A DNA stretch of 64,000 nucleotides, taken from NCBI RefSeq assembly GCF_009800965.1, contig NZ_WUAF01000010.1, positions 141,616 through 205,615 of the forward strand, read 5' to 3'. This DNA comes from Cognatazoarcus halotolerans. Its GTDB lineage: Bacteria; Pseudomonadota; Gammaproteobacteria; Burkholderiales; Rhodocyclaceae. Under the pieces are notes generated by a model. It did not search any database and was not told the origin of the DNA. It was given only the letters and a program-made list of their open reading frames with translations. Each line of letters starts with the position of its first letter. The first letter of the stretch is position 1. Of the stretch, positions 35,499 through 43,475 are shown in pieces. The position numbers and the translations under genes were made by a program.

Positions 35499-35696
35499 TG
35501 GCTCAAGGCATCGGCGCGTCCTCGAGGGAACGCCCAGCGGACAGCTGGCAAGCCGGTGCAGGCACTACGAAATAAAATTCCTCTGGGGCGAGGCCTCGAA
35601 GGCCGCACCCGCCCCGACTCGACAGGTCGGGGCGCTTGAAGGGCGGGTAACGACCGCAACGCCTTTTGCTCCGCGATGGAGCTGGCCAGGAGGCCA
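35499..35696 (-). promoter_or_regulatory. radC-type structured RNA leader
   Basis: On the minus strand: hairpin UGGCC/GGCCA (35683-35696), hairpin GCUCC/GGAGC (35668-35682), core GGCGUUGCGGUCGUUACC (35646-35663), a CGCCCCGAC/GUCGGGGCG stem, and a clamp-like GGCGU/ACGC-G-CC pairing at 35513-35534 followed by AUG. This is the fourth clear copy of the leader family and the one whose downstream gene is least certain. Confidence 0.65.
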
Positions 35697-36152
35697 CGGG
35701 AGCCCACAGTTGACTCCTCCCCCTCGACGGCGTCAACCGTCGACGACAGCACGCCCTTCGAATTCCGTGGGCTTGCGGGTGGCACTTGAAATCGGGGTCT
35801 GAGGGTCGCTTATTTTTCGGGCGAAGACGACAACCGGGCGCAGCCTGCCCTTGATGAGCAAATCTTTGGCCTCTGGGGCCGACCGGGACCTGTCCAGCGC
35901 TGGGGGTACCCGCAGCCAGTCCTGCACACGGGGTTGATATCCGTGGTTTGAATGAGAGCGTAGTGACACACACGCAGCCCCGTCGGGCGATGGCGCTTTC
36001 AGGTGTCAGCGAAACGTCTGTGCATCGTCGGTTCGCTGACAGCGGGCCGGACCCGATCCCGAAATCGGGCTCATTGAGTGGGGATTCCGTGTGGCGGGAT
36101 CAGGTCGCCGTGTCGATGCTGATCGACCTCAACCCTGCCTCGGAGCCTTGTC
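35697..36152. promoter_or_regulatory. Gene-free region with inverted repeats upstream of the actin-like gene
   Basis: No coding region is supported. A perfect 9-bp inverted repeat GTCAGCGAA/TTCGCTGAC (36005-36013 and 36032-36040) and a CCCGA/TCGGG stem (near 36051-36068) precede the actin-like ATPase gene. They could be operator or centromere-like sites for its partition system, or leader hairpins. A weak match to the radC-type core (ending AACCCUGCCUCGG) lies near 36130 on the plus strand. Confidence 0.4.
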
Positions 36153-37196
36153 ATGGAATTGATCGTCAGAGCGGTGGATGTCGGATCGGGCAACACCAAG
36201 TTCGTCACGGCCGCAACTGGTGCCGACATCCGCTGCGCCAGTTTCCCCTCCGTCGCCTATCCGTCGAGCGACGACTCGCCGTCGTGGCCGGCGAGCGAGC
36301 GCAAGAAGACGGTGTGCATCCCCATCGGCCCGCTGTTCTACGAGGTCGGGCCGGACGTGAGCCTCGCCGCCGATACCTTCCGTGCTAAGCAGTTGCACGA
36401 CGAGTACACCGAGACGCCTGAGTACCTGGCGCTGCTGCGCGGCGCTTTGAGCATGATGAAGCTGAGCCGCATCGACTTGCTGGTGGTCGGGCTACCGGTG
36501 GCGCTCTTCGCGGTCAAGAAGGCGGCACTGGAAAAGGCCATGACCGGCCGGCACGACATCGGCGGCGGCAAGGTCGTGACGGTCGGCAAGGCGCTGGCCG
36601 TGGCCCAGCCGCAGGGGGCGCTGGTGCACTACGCCTCCGAGCACCAGAAGATGGCGGAGATCGGCCACGAGCAGAGCCTGATCATCGATCCGGGCTCGCG
36701 CACCTTCGACTGGCTGGTGGCCCGGGGCATGCGACTCGTGCAGAAGCAGAGCTACTCGTTCAACCGCGGCATGTCCGATGTGCTGCGGCTGCTGGCGGCC
36801 GAGATCACGAAGGACATCGGCACGCCCTACCGCGACTACGACGCCATCGACCTCGCGCTCCGGACAGGCAAGCAGCCGGTCATCTTCCAGAAGCCGTACG
36901 ACATGAAACGCCTACTGCCCCTGGCCGAGACGGTCGCCGAGCAGGCAGTCTCGACGATGAAGGAGTGGATCGAAGCGCCCCACAGTCTGCAGAACATCAT
37001 CCTGGTCGGCGGCGGAGCCTTCCTGTTCCGCAAGGCGGTGAAGGCGGCGTTCCCGAAGCACCGCATCCACGAGGTGAAGGAACCGATGTTCGCTAATGTG
37101 CGGGGCTTTCAGCTGGCGGGGCAGAACCACGCTCGCAGCGTGATGGCCGCGACCGGGAGGGAGCAGGGTCAGGGCGCAACGGGAGAGGTCGAATGA
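36153..37196 (+). CDS. ParM/StbA actin-like ATPase (PRTRC-D type)
   Basis: The 347-residue product has the actin-fold nucleotide motifs: phosphate 1 VDVGSGNTK (residues 9-17), phosphate 2 LIIDPGSRTFDW and the adenosine loop LVGGGAFLF. The opening IVRAVDVGSGNTKFV with a following FPSVAYPS strongly recalls PRTRC protein D. Such proteins polymerise to segregate plasmids or plasmid-like ICE circles. The following 92-residue gene overlaps by four bases and is the obvious partner, in the position of ParR. The other PRTRC genes are not present in the window. Confidence 0.85.
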   Translation: MELIVRAVDVGSGNTKFVTAATGADIRCASFPSVAYPSSDDSPSWPASERKKTVCIPIGPLFYEVGPDVSLAADTFRAKQLHDEYTETPEYLALLRGALSMMKLSRIDLLVVGLPVALFAVKKAALEKAMTGRHDIGGGKVVTVGKALAVAQPQGALVHYASEHQKMAEIGHEQSLIIDPGSRTFDWLVARGMRLVQKQSYSFNRGMSDVLRLLAAEITKDIGTPYRDYDAIDLALRTGKQPVIFQKPYDMKRLLPLAETVAEQAVSTMKEWIEAPHSLQNIILVGGGAFLFRKAVKAAFPKHRIHEVKEPMFANVRGFQLAGQNHARSVMAATGREQGQGATGEVE

Positions 37197-37471
37197 GCGC
37201 CGATGCCATGAAAGACCCCAAGCCGATTCGTCTCGTCTTCGAACTGGCACGGGCCGACCATCCGCGCCTGTACGACGATCTGATCCGCTTCCACAAGGGC
37301 ACCAAGCGGGTCAACCGTCTGCGCGTGCTGGCCTACGACGGCTTGCTGGCCCAGAGCGGCGTGTTCGCCGGGATTGGGCACGGCCTGCCCCATCAGCCGT
37401 CGGCAAGTAGCACGCAGGAGGGCAGTGGCGAGGTCACCAACGACATCTTCGCGCCAGCGATCGACGGGTGA
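37193..37471 (+). CDS. Small partner of the actin-like ATPase
   Basis: The 92-residue product begins with an acidic/basic mix and a helical core (LYDDLIRFHKGTKRVNRLRV) that could be a ribbon-helix-helix-like DNA-binding unit, followed by a flexible tail. ATGA overlap with the actin-like gene suggests a two-gene partition operon in which this is the DNA adaptor. The role is inferred from position; no family match is known to me. Confidence 0.6.
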   Translation: MSADAMKDPKPIRLVFELARADHPRLYDDLIRFHKGTKRVNRLRVLAYDGLLAQSGVFAGIGHGLPHQPSASSTQEGSGEVTNDIFAPAIDG

Positions 37472-37478
37472 GGCGGCC

Positions 37479-37952
37479 ATGGGAAAGCGATCGCGCCGGT
37501 CGGACAACGACAGGATGGTCAGTGCTTCGGACCTGGCCCAGATGGGCCGCTGCGAGAGACTGGTGGTGTTCGAACATCGGCATGGCACCCGCCGCACCGC
37601 CCGGCAACAGCGAGCCCGAGAACGCGGAGTGGTCGAGCATGAGCGCTTCTATCGGGAGGGCCTGGCGGCTTCTGCACAGGCTATCCGGAAGGGGCGCTGC
37701 TTCATCGCCACCTGCGTGTTCGGCGAGGGCTGGCAGACTCAGGTGCTGCGCGGGTTTCGGGACGTTGCGCTACGCTCGAACGTTTGGGGGCGTCGCCTAA
37801 TCTGGTCCTACTACCGGTTGGCGCCTGGCATCTGCACATGCCTGCGCCGATGGCCTGCCTTGCAGGCTCCGGTACGCGTGGTCTTGGGTGCGATAGCGGC
37901 GAGCCTTCGATGGTGGCCAGGTTTGCGCGGAGGCGGGCAATGTCGGCGGTAG
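37479..37952 (+). CDS. Cas4-like N-terminal half joined to a CFI-box tail
   Basis: The 157-residue product has two parts. Residues 10-70 (SASDLAQMGRCERLVVFEHR, then ARERGVVEHERFY) match the N-terminal part of Cas4/RecB-type nucleases, including the first iron-sulfur cysteine and the RG-x-x-H motif. Residues about 70-140 begin with GRCFIATCVFG and continue LRGFRDVALRSNVWGR, the CFI-box-type tail. It lacks the D and E-x-K nuclease core. That core is found in the next gene, which starts inside the end of this one, so the two may form one enzyme. Confidence 0.6.
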   Translation: MGKRSRRSDNDRMVSASDLAQMGRCERLVVFEHRHGTRRTARQQRARERGVVEHERFYREGLAASAQAIRKGRCFIATCVFGEGWQTQVLRGFRDVALRSNVWGRRLIWSYYRLAPGICTCLRRWPALQAPVRVVLGAIAASLRWWPGLRGGGQCRR

Positions 37953-38497
37953 GATGGGGCGTCCTTGGCGGTCTTGTCGTCGTATGCCTCGCGGCGCTGG
38001 TCATAGCGTGGCGGCGGTCGGTTACAACCGATGCTGCACTGGCTGAGCGAGCCTCACGACCGGACGCGCTGCGGGATGCCGAGCTGGTCTATATGGAAAG
38101 ACTGTTCTGGACTTCCAAGCCCGTTGGGGTGGTGGCGAAGATTGACCGGGTATACCGCATGCCCTCGGGTCTGCTCGTGTTGGTAGAACTCAAAACCCGC
38201 TGGGCTAACCAGCCATCCCTGTCGGACGTGATCCAGTTATCCGCACAGAGAGTGGCGGTGATGGGGCAAACGCACCAAGCCGTAGCGTCCTACGCGTATG
38301 TAATGGTGAAAGCGCCGACTGGGCGCGGCTTGCCGATCGCGCATCGTGTCCAATTGATGACTGACGAGCACGTGGACGCCCTGGTCAGGAGGCGGGAAGA
38401 GATTCTCGCAGGCCGCATTTTGCCGGGACGACCCCAGTCGCGGAAGACGTGCCTTTCGTGCGCATTCCGAGGGCAATGCGACAGTCTGCTTCCCTGA
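37940..38497 (+). CDS. Membrane-anchored Cas4-like C-terminal nuclease half
   Basis: The 185-residue product starts with a single transmembrane helix (VLGGLVVVCLAALVIAW). It continues with a PD-(D/E)xK core, KIDRVYRMPSGLLVLVELKTR, then the Q-containing helix DVIQLSAQ, and ends with CLSCAFRGQC, the three C-terminal iron-sulfur cysteines of Cas4. The N-terminal cysteine and histidine motif expected of Cas4 are missing here and present in the overlapping upstream gene. The genes overlap by 13 bases in different frames. No cas1 or CRISPR array is near. Confidence 0.65.
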   Translation: MSAVGWGVLGGLVVVCLAALVIAWRRSVTTDAALAERASRPDALRDAELVYMERLFWTSKPVGVVAKIDRVYRMPSGLLVLVELKTRWANQPSLSDVIQLSAQRVAVMGQTHQAVASYAYVMVKAPTGRGLPIAHRVQLMTDEHVDALVRRREEILAGRILPGRPQSRKTCLSCAFRGQCDSLLP

Positions 38498-38669
38498 GTC
38501 AATCGGTCTATCGCTCAATCGGTTCCTGCGGAATCCTGCGGCCACTTTGCGCTACAAGGGGACGAGGGCAAGATGCTCGGCCGGCACATGACGCTGCGCC
38601 AACTCAACCATATGCCGCAACAGGTTATCCATTATAAAATGATATTCGAATCAGTCGAGGACGAACTGA

Positions 38670-39884
38670 ATGGCGACATCGAAGCGCGGCGGATCCTCCC
38701 GCTCCAAGAATCGAAGAACCGAGGTGCCGGGCCAGGCATTGGGCTATGGTCTCCAGTACACGCGGATGACGCAACTCCTCTTGGAGGCGCCCGCCGGGAG
38801 CTTTTGCAGTATGGAGTTCCTCGATGATGTGGCGCAGCAGCACGCAGACAAGGGTACACGCCTGATCCAGAGCAAGAGTGCGCTGACGGCCAATCCAGTC
38901 GCCGATCGCGCCAAGTCGCTGTGGAAGACGCTGTCCAATTGGACGACGTTGGGGGCAGATTCCGATTACGATCTGGAGAAGACGGTCTTCGAGATCTATG
39001 TCTCCCGTCCGGTCGGCGGCCAACTCGTCGAGGCATTTGCCAATGCCCATACGCTGGAGGAAGCGCGGGCGGCCATTGCGCTAGCGCGCGACGCCTTGTG
39101 GGGAAAGTCGCCGGACTTCGCGTTGAAAAGCACCGTGGCTGACGAGATCGCCCCGTACCTGGAACGCGTATTCAATGCAGATCAGACCTGCCTGGAGCGG
39201 ATCATCTGCAACTTCCAGCTGACCCTTGGCAGCGGAAGTCCCCAGGCTGACATCGAGGCTGTGATCCGCACCCATCCGGTTTCCGCCACTAAGGTGGCCG
39301 ACATTGCTGACCACATGTGCGGCGTCGTGAAGCGTCGGGTGGACGAACTGCTGGAGGCCGGGCGGCCGGCCGTCATTGGACGTGACACATTCTATGGCTG
39401 GTATGCCGCCTACCTGCGCAAGGTCGATCGGGACACCGTACTACCGAGCCGCGCCAAGGCGCCGAGCGAGGAGGAGTCGCGCGGTCAATTGCCGAAGATA
39501 TTTGTTCAGCAATTGGACCTCATCGGGATGCCCTTCGAGGACAAGCTGGAGGCCGCGAGCGACTATCTGATGGCCGCCGCCGACCGCACGGCTTGGGCCG
39601 TCAGCGGCGAAGTTGATGAGTCGTCATTCGATGACCTGGACGCCGCGCTGAAGCGCAGTTGGAAAAACAAGCGACGTACTTGTGGCATCGAGCATGGCAG
39701 CAAGCCTGGTGAGATCCAGGGACAGGCGCTTTACTCGGATTGCATGGACTTCACCATCTACCTCCAGGCCATGCAGCCGCCGGACCACTTCATTCCGGGG
39801 TGTTTTCACCGGCTGGCCGATGACTTGTCGATCGGATGGCACCCGGACTACGAGCAGCAGCTCAAGGTCAAGAAGGCCGCGTGA
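38670..39884 (+). CDS. ABC-three-component system effector with DUF4297/Cap4-like nuclease domain
   Basis: The 404-residue product opens with a restriction-endonuclease-like domain: GYGLQYTRMTQLLL, then E49-F-L-D52-D53 and Q67-S-K69 in LIQSKS, with a following LWKTLSNW, the pattern of DUF4297/Cap4 nucleases. The C-terminal half (about 240-404) matches the conserved C-terminal domain of ABC-three-component systems, with helical blocks and a DDLSIGWHPDYE ending. It is first in a three-gene operon with a middle component and a DUF3732 ATPase. The predicted role is cleaving nucleic acid when the ATPase senses invasion. Confidence 0.75.
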   Translation: MATSKRGGSSRSKNRRTEVPGQALGYGLQYTRMTQLLLEAPAGSFCSMEFLDDVAQQHADKGTRLIQSKSALTANPVADRAKSLWKTLSNWTTLGADSDYDLEKTVFEIYVSRPVGGQLVEAFANAHTLEEARAAIALARDALWGKSPDFALKSTVADEIAPYLERVFNADQTCLERIICNFQLTLGSGSPQADIEAVIRTHPVSATKVADIADHMCGVVKRRVDELLEAGRPAVIGRDTFYGWYAAYLRKVDRDTVLPSRAKAPSEEESRGQLPKIFVQQLDLIGMPFEDKLEAASDYLMAAADRTAWAVSGEVDESSFDDLDAALKRSWKNKRRTCGIEHGSKPGEIQGQALYSDCMDFTIYLQAMQPPDHFIPGCFHRLADDLSIGWHPDYEQQLKVKKAA

Positions 39885-39886
39885 CG

Positions 39887-40381
39887 ATGCTGGCACGTGA
39901 AGCACAGAACATCCAGAACCCAGCGCTCGGCGCGGCCGCTCTTTGGCGCTTTTGCTGCGGCTATGTCGAAGCCCATCCCGTCGGTGACCCTCCGCGTCTG
40001 CCGATGCTGTTCCTGGTGCTGCCCATCGTGCTGCACCAGGCGACCACCGAGCTGCTACGGCGTACCCGGCCCAGCTCTGGACTGCGGGCCTTCGCCGCGA
40101 AATTCGGGGACTCCCAAATCTCCAAACAGGACCTGCTTCTCCAGGTTCACGAGCGCGCAGTCCGCTGGCGCACGCTCAGCCTCCAGTCGATCGAGCTGGC
40201 CGCGGCCGGGCACCTGATCCAACTGCTCGAGGGTGGAGAGGTAATCCCCTTGTCGCGTACCAAGGCTCGCGGTCTACCCGACGAGGTGAAGCAACTGTTG
40301 GCCGATGCAGAAAAGCTCGGCGTGTGGTGCGGCCAACTTACGCTGCACGAAGTGACAACAACACTGAAAATAAGGCTCTGA
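39887..40381 (+). CDS. ABC-three-component system middle component
   Basis: The 164-residue product fits the small middle component found between effector and ATPase in these systems: NPALGAAALWRFCCGY near the start, a MLFLVLPIVLH helix, and AEKLGVWCGQLTLHEV at the end, which matches the typical winged-helix-like family end. It begins three bases after the effector stop and overlaps the ATPase start by one base (TGATG), so all three genes are translated together. Confidence 0.75.
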   Translation: MLAREAQNIQNPALGAAALWRFCCGYVEAHPVGDPPRLPMLFLVLPIVLHQATTELLRRTRPSSGLRAFAAKFGDSQISKQDLLLQVHERAVRWRTLSLQSIELAAAGHLIQLLEGGEVIPLSRTKARGLPDEVKQLLADAEKLGVWCGQLTLHEVTTTLKIRL

Positions 40382-42369
40382 TGTATCTGCAGATTCGCGA
40401 GATCGTGCTCTGGCCGCGCAACCCGAACTTCGAGCCGCGCCGGCTCCAGTTCGAGTTGGCGAAGGTGAACGTTATCAGCGGCGCGTCGCGGACCGGCAAA
40501 TCCGCTGTTATTCCCATCATCGACTACTGCCTTGGCGCGGGGACTTGCTCGATCCCCGTCAAAACCATCCGCAAGTATTGCGAGTGGTTTGGTGTCGTGG
40601 TGGCGACGTCGCAGGGCGACAAGTTGCTGGCCCGGCGAGAGCCCGGTGCGCAGCGCAGTACCGACGACATGTACCTGCTGGAAGCGGAGCGGATCTCGGA
40701 CATTCCGCGCCGCATCGCCAAGAACACCAATGCCGACGCCGTGAAGCGGCTGCTCGACGAACTTGCGGGCCTGTCCAAGCTCGACTTCTCGGGCGGCGAA
40801 GAGTCGACGGGGTTCGATGGTCGCCCAAGCTTCCGCGATCTTGCTGCGTTCACGTTCCAGCCGCAGAACGTCGTCGCCAATCCCGACGTGCTGTTCTTCA
40901 AGGCCAATACTTACGAACACCGGGAGAAGCTTCGGAAGATCTTCCCATATGTGCTCGGGGCCGTGACGCCGACGCTGATGGCAAAGCAGTTCGAGCTCGG
41001 GCGTGCCCGGCAGGAACTCCGTCGCAAGGAGCGGGAGCTCAAGGATGCCCAGGAGGTGTCTGCGCGCTGGCTGGCCGACTTGAGGGCGAAGTTCAGCGAG
41101 GCCCAAGAGCTGGGGCTGGCCGCCAAGCCGGAGCAGGAGCTCTCGCGTGGCCAGATGATCGAGCGACTGGAAGAAGTCGTCGCGCGCACGGACCTCACGC
41201 TGTCGGTGAGCACGTCGACCATCTCGGATGCACTGCGCGAACTCAGCGGCCTCGAGGTCGAGGAGCGCGAGGTGTCGCGTGAGCTGACGACCTTGCGCCA
41301 TCGGCTTAGTGAGATGAACCGCATGCGTGTCGGCGTCGACCAATACCAGGATGCCCTCGCGCTGCAGCGGGGACGCCTGCAGCTATCGAGCTGGTTGGTG
41401 TCTCACACCGACGACGAGGCGGACTGCCCGATGTGCGGCAGCCATACGGACTCGGCTAAGCGCAAGTTGGCGGTGCTGTCGGAGCGCCTGCGGGAAGTCG
41501 AGGCAGACGCCGGCGTCGACAAGGAGGTGCCGGCCGCCTTTGACCGCGAGCTGCAGCGCGTGACCGAGGAGGTCGGACAGGCGACGGAGCGGCTGCGCTC
41601 GGTCCAGATCCGCAAGCGGGCCTTGGCGGGGCGCTCAGACGAAGCGCGGCAGCGGCAGTTTGCCGCGCAACGGGCTGAGCGGTTCGTTGGCAACCTTGAG
41701 TCCGCCCTCGACCTGCATCGGCGGCTGGGCAGTGACAGCGAACTCGTCGACGAGGTTGTGCGCCTGAAGGAACGGGTGCGGCAGTTGGAGGCCGAGTTGC
41801 GCGAGCAGGATGTTGAAGCACGCAAGCGTCGGGCTCTCCATGCCATCAGCAACAACGCGGGCCGGCTCCTGCCGCACCTCGATGTTGAGAGCCCGAACGA
41901 TCCAATCTCCCTTGAGATCAACGACCTGACGATCAAGGTGCGCGGCACGGAGCGTGACGACTACCTGTCTGAGATTGGCAGTGGCTCCAACTGGCTCTCC
42001 TATCACCTGGCGGTGCTGCTGGCGCTCCATCAGTTCTTCCTGTCGCAGCGCAAGGGGCCCGTCCCTGCGTTCCTCGTGCTTGACCAGCCGAGCCAAGTGT
42101 ACTTTCCGAAGCGCATCATGGCGCGGCCAGAAGACGAGGAGGTCGAGGAGGTCGAGGAGCCCCAACTGCGGGACGAAGACGTGGACGCCGTTCGACAGGC
42201 GTTCGAGGTCATGGGGCGTGTGGCTCTGGATGCCAAGGGCGGTTTGCAACTTATCGTACTCGACCATGCCTCGCGCGACGTCTGGGGCGACATCGACGGG
42301 GTCGTCGGCTTGCCCGAGTGGCGCAACGGCGTCAAGCTCGTGCCTATGGCGTGGTTGGATGACGCCTGA
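40381..42369 (+). CDS. DUF3732 ABC ATPase of an ABC-three-component system
   Basis: The 662-residue product is a Rad50-like ABC ATPase of the DUF3732 family. Walker A GASRTGKS is at 34-41, long coiled coils span about 215-500 and surround a zinc-knuckle CPMCGS near 348, the signature-like SGSNWLSYHLA precedes the Walker B AFLVLDQPSQV near 563, and an LIVLDHAS switch follows. The ATPase is thought to detect DNA or complexes of invaders and switch on the effector. Intact motifs suggest a working system. Confidence 0.9.
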   Translation: MYLQIREIVLWPRNPNFEPRRLQFELAKVNVISGASRTGKSAVIPIIDYCLGAGTCSIPVKTIRKYCEWFGVVVATSQGDKLLARREPGAQRSTDDMYLLEAERISDIPRRIAKNTNADAVKRLLDELAGLSKLDFSGGEESTGFDGRPSFRDLAAFTFQPQNVVANPDVLFFKANTYEHREKLRKIFPYVLGAVTPTLMAKQFELGRARQELRRKERELKDAQEVSARWLADLRAKFSEAQELGLAAKPEQELSRGQMIERLEEVVARTDLTLSVSTSTISDALRELSGLEVEEREVSRELTTLRHRLSEMNRMRVGVDQYQDALALQRGRLQLSSWLVSHTDDEADCPMCGSHTDSAKRKLAVLSERLREVEADAGVDKEVPAAFDRELQRVTEEVGQATERLRSVQIRKRALAGRSDEARQRQFAAQRAERFVGNLESALDLHRRLGSDSELVDEVVRLKERVRQLEAELREQDVEARKRRALHAISNNAGRLLPHLDVESPNDPISLEINDLTIKVRGTERDDYLSEIGSGSNWLSYHLAVLLALHQFFLSQRKGPVPAFLVLDQPSQVYFPKRIMARPEDEEVEEVEEPQLRDEDVDAVRQAFEVMGRVALDAKGGLQLIVLDHASRDVWGDIDGVVGLPEWRNGVKLVPMAWLDDA

Positions 42370-42497
42370 CCTCCGAAGTCCGCGGTGATCGGGCCACGGC
42401 GGGCCCCGCCAACACGGTGAGGCCTTCTCATGCTGCTTCGGGAGCCAGTGCCGAGGCTTGGGCAGCACGGTGGGCGGCCGATCCGTGAAGTGTTCGA

Positions 42498-42593
42498 TCA
42501 CCCGATTGCCCGCGTGAAGTACTGGTCGAGGAAGATGCCCTCGAACAGGCTGTCGGGCGCGTCGATGTCGAGGTAAGCGAACTGTTCGGTTCG
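42498..42593 (-). pseudogene. Possible 3' remnant of an unknown gene
   Basis: A minus-strand frame ending in TGA at 42498 reads TEQFAYLDIDAPDSLFEGI and continues to FTRAIG before the stop, unusually natural for this junction region. No start codon with a plausible protein is seen upstream, and the frame degenerates beyond about 42700. It may be the tail of a deleted gene at the island edge. The family is unknown. Confidence 0.35.
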
Positions 42594-42674
42594 CGAAGCG
42601 TGTTCGGGTTGGCGTCCTTGTCGTGCCGCGTAAGTGGGCTTTCGTGGTGCTCTATGGCACGACTTGAAACTGAC

Positions 42675-43002
42675 TTGACGGTATCAAACACGGGTGTCCG
42701 GGGCGCTTCAGCCGCTGATACCGTCAAAGTGCGGGGGTGATTCCGGCTCTGATACCGTTAGCCCCGCTGAAGACGCTGTCGCTGATACCGTCAGACGAGG
42801 GGGCGCAAGCCGCCTCTGATACCATTAGCCCTCAGCATTCGAGGGGGCTTCCCGTTGGAAAGGGCTCGACCACCCCTCAGTAGGGCAGTTTTGAGGGAGC
42901 CGAGGGCGATGCCGGCACGATGGGACAACATGAACCTGGATGGAGCTATCCAGATGACCCCGCTGAGGCGCGGCAATTTGTCGGTATCGCTGTCGGTATC
43001 AA
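42675..43002. repeat. Iteron-like array of TGATACCGTYAG
   Basis: Four same-orientation copies of TGATACCGTYAG start at 42716, 42750, 42783 and 42818, spaced 33-35 bp (about three helical turns). Inverted copies lie at 42676 and, directly adjacent to each other at a 12-bp step, near 42980 and 42991. Spacers are not conserved. The layout is that of a protein-binding array such as plasmid iterons, recombinase arm sites or operator arrays. No initiator gene is adjacent. The remaining parts of 42370-43475 hold no supported gene. Confidence 0.7.
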
Positions 43003-43475
43003 GCCACCCGCATCAGGCCGAAAGCCTTGCTACACAACGGTTTCCACGATGCTATTGACAATCGAGTGGGAGTGACCTGCTTCTTTCTGTTTGTCCAAGG
43101 CCGTGGCCGGCAGAGAGTGTGACCGCGCTGTGCGTGGGATACGCTTCAAGCGCGCGATGACCGACAGCGATAAGTGCTACAACTGCTTTGATCGGCTGTC
43201 TGAAAGTGGCGTACGACTTGGTGGATAACGACACGGCGGCTCGCCGGCCTCCGGATTGTTTGTCGTGTTCGAAAGCGCGCTGTTTACCTGCCTGGCCTTG
43301 CACAGGACGACTCTAGCGATGGCGGGCGAGCTTCCCGTGATGGTCGGCTCGGCACGAATGCGTATCCCGGTGGAGTGACGCTACATGCTGGTCGATGCGG
43401 CGTGACGGCATCGTGGTCTGGAGAGCTGCCAGACAACCGGATGCGGCGTGCTGATTCCGTAATTGCGGGTGTTTG

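Noticed and set aside
37479..38497. A CRISPR adaptation module suggested by the Cas4-like proteins
   Set aside because: No cas1, cas2 or repeat array is found in the window, so a CRISPR role is not supported.
42716..42829. A CRISPR array suggested by regularly spaced repeats
   Set aside because: The conserved unit is only about 12 bp, spacing is 33-35 bp in total, orientation varies in nearby copies and no cas genes except a Cas4-like pair are present. An iteron-like array is a better reading.
43052..43303. An 83-codon minus-strand frame in the junction region
   Set aside because: It has no ribosome-binding site, no homology that I recognise, and lies in degenerate intergenic DNA.
43200..43320. 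A tRNA gene or fragment as the island target
   Set aside because: A TTCGA-like T-loop segment occurs but no acceptor or anticodon stem can be drawn around it.
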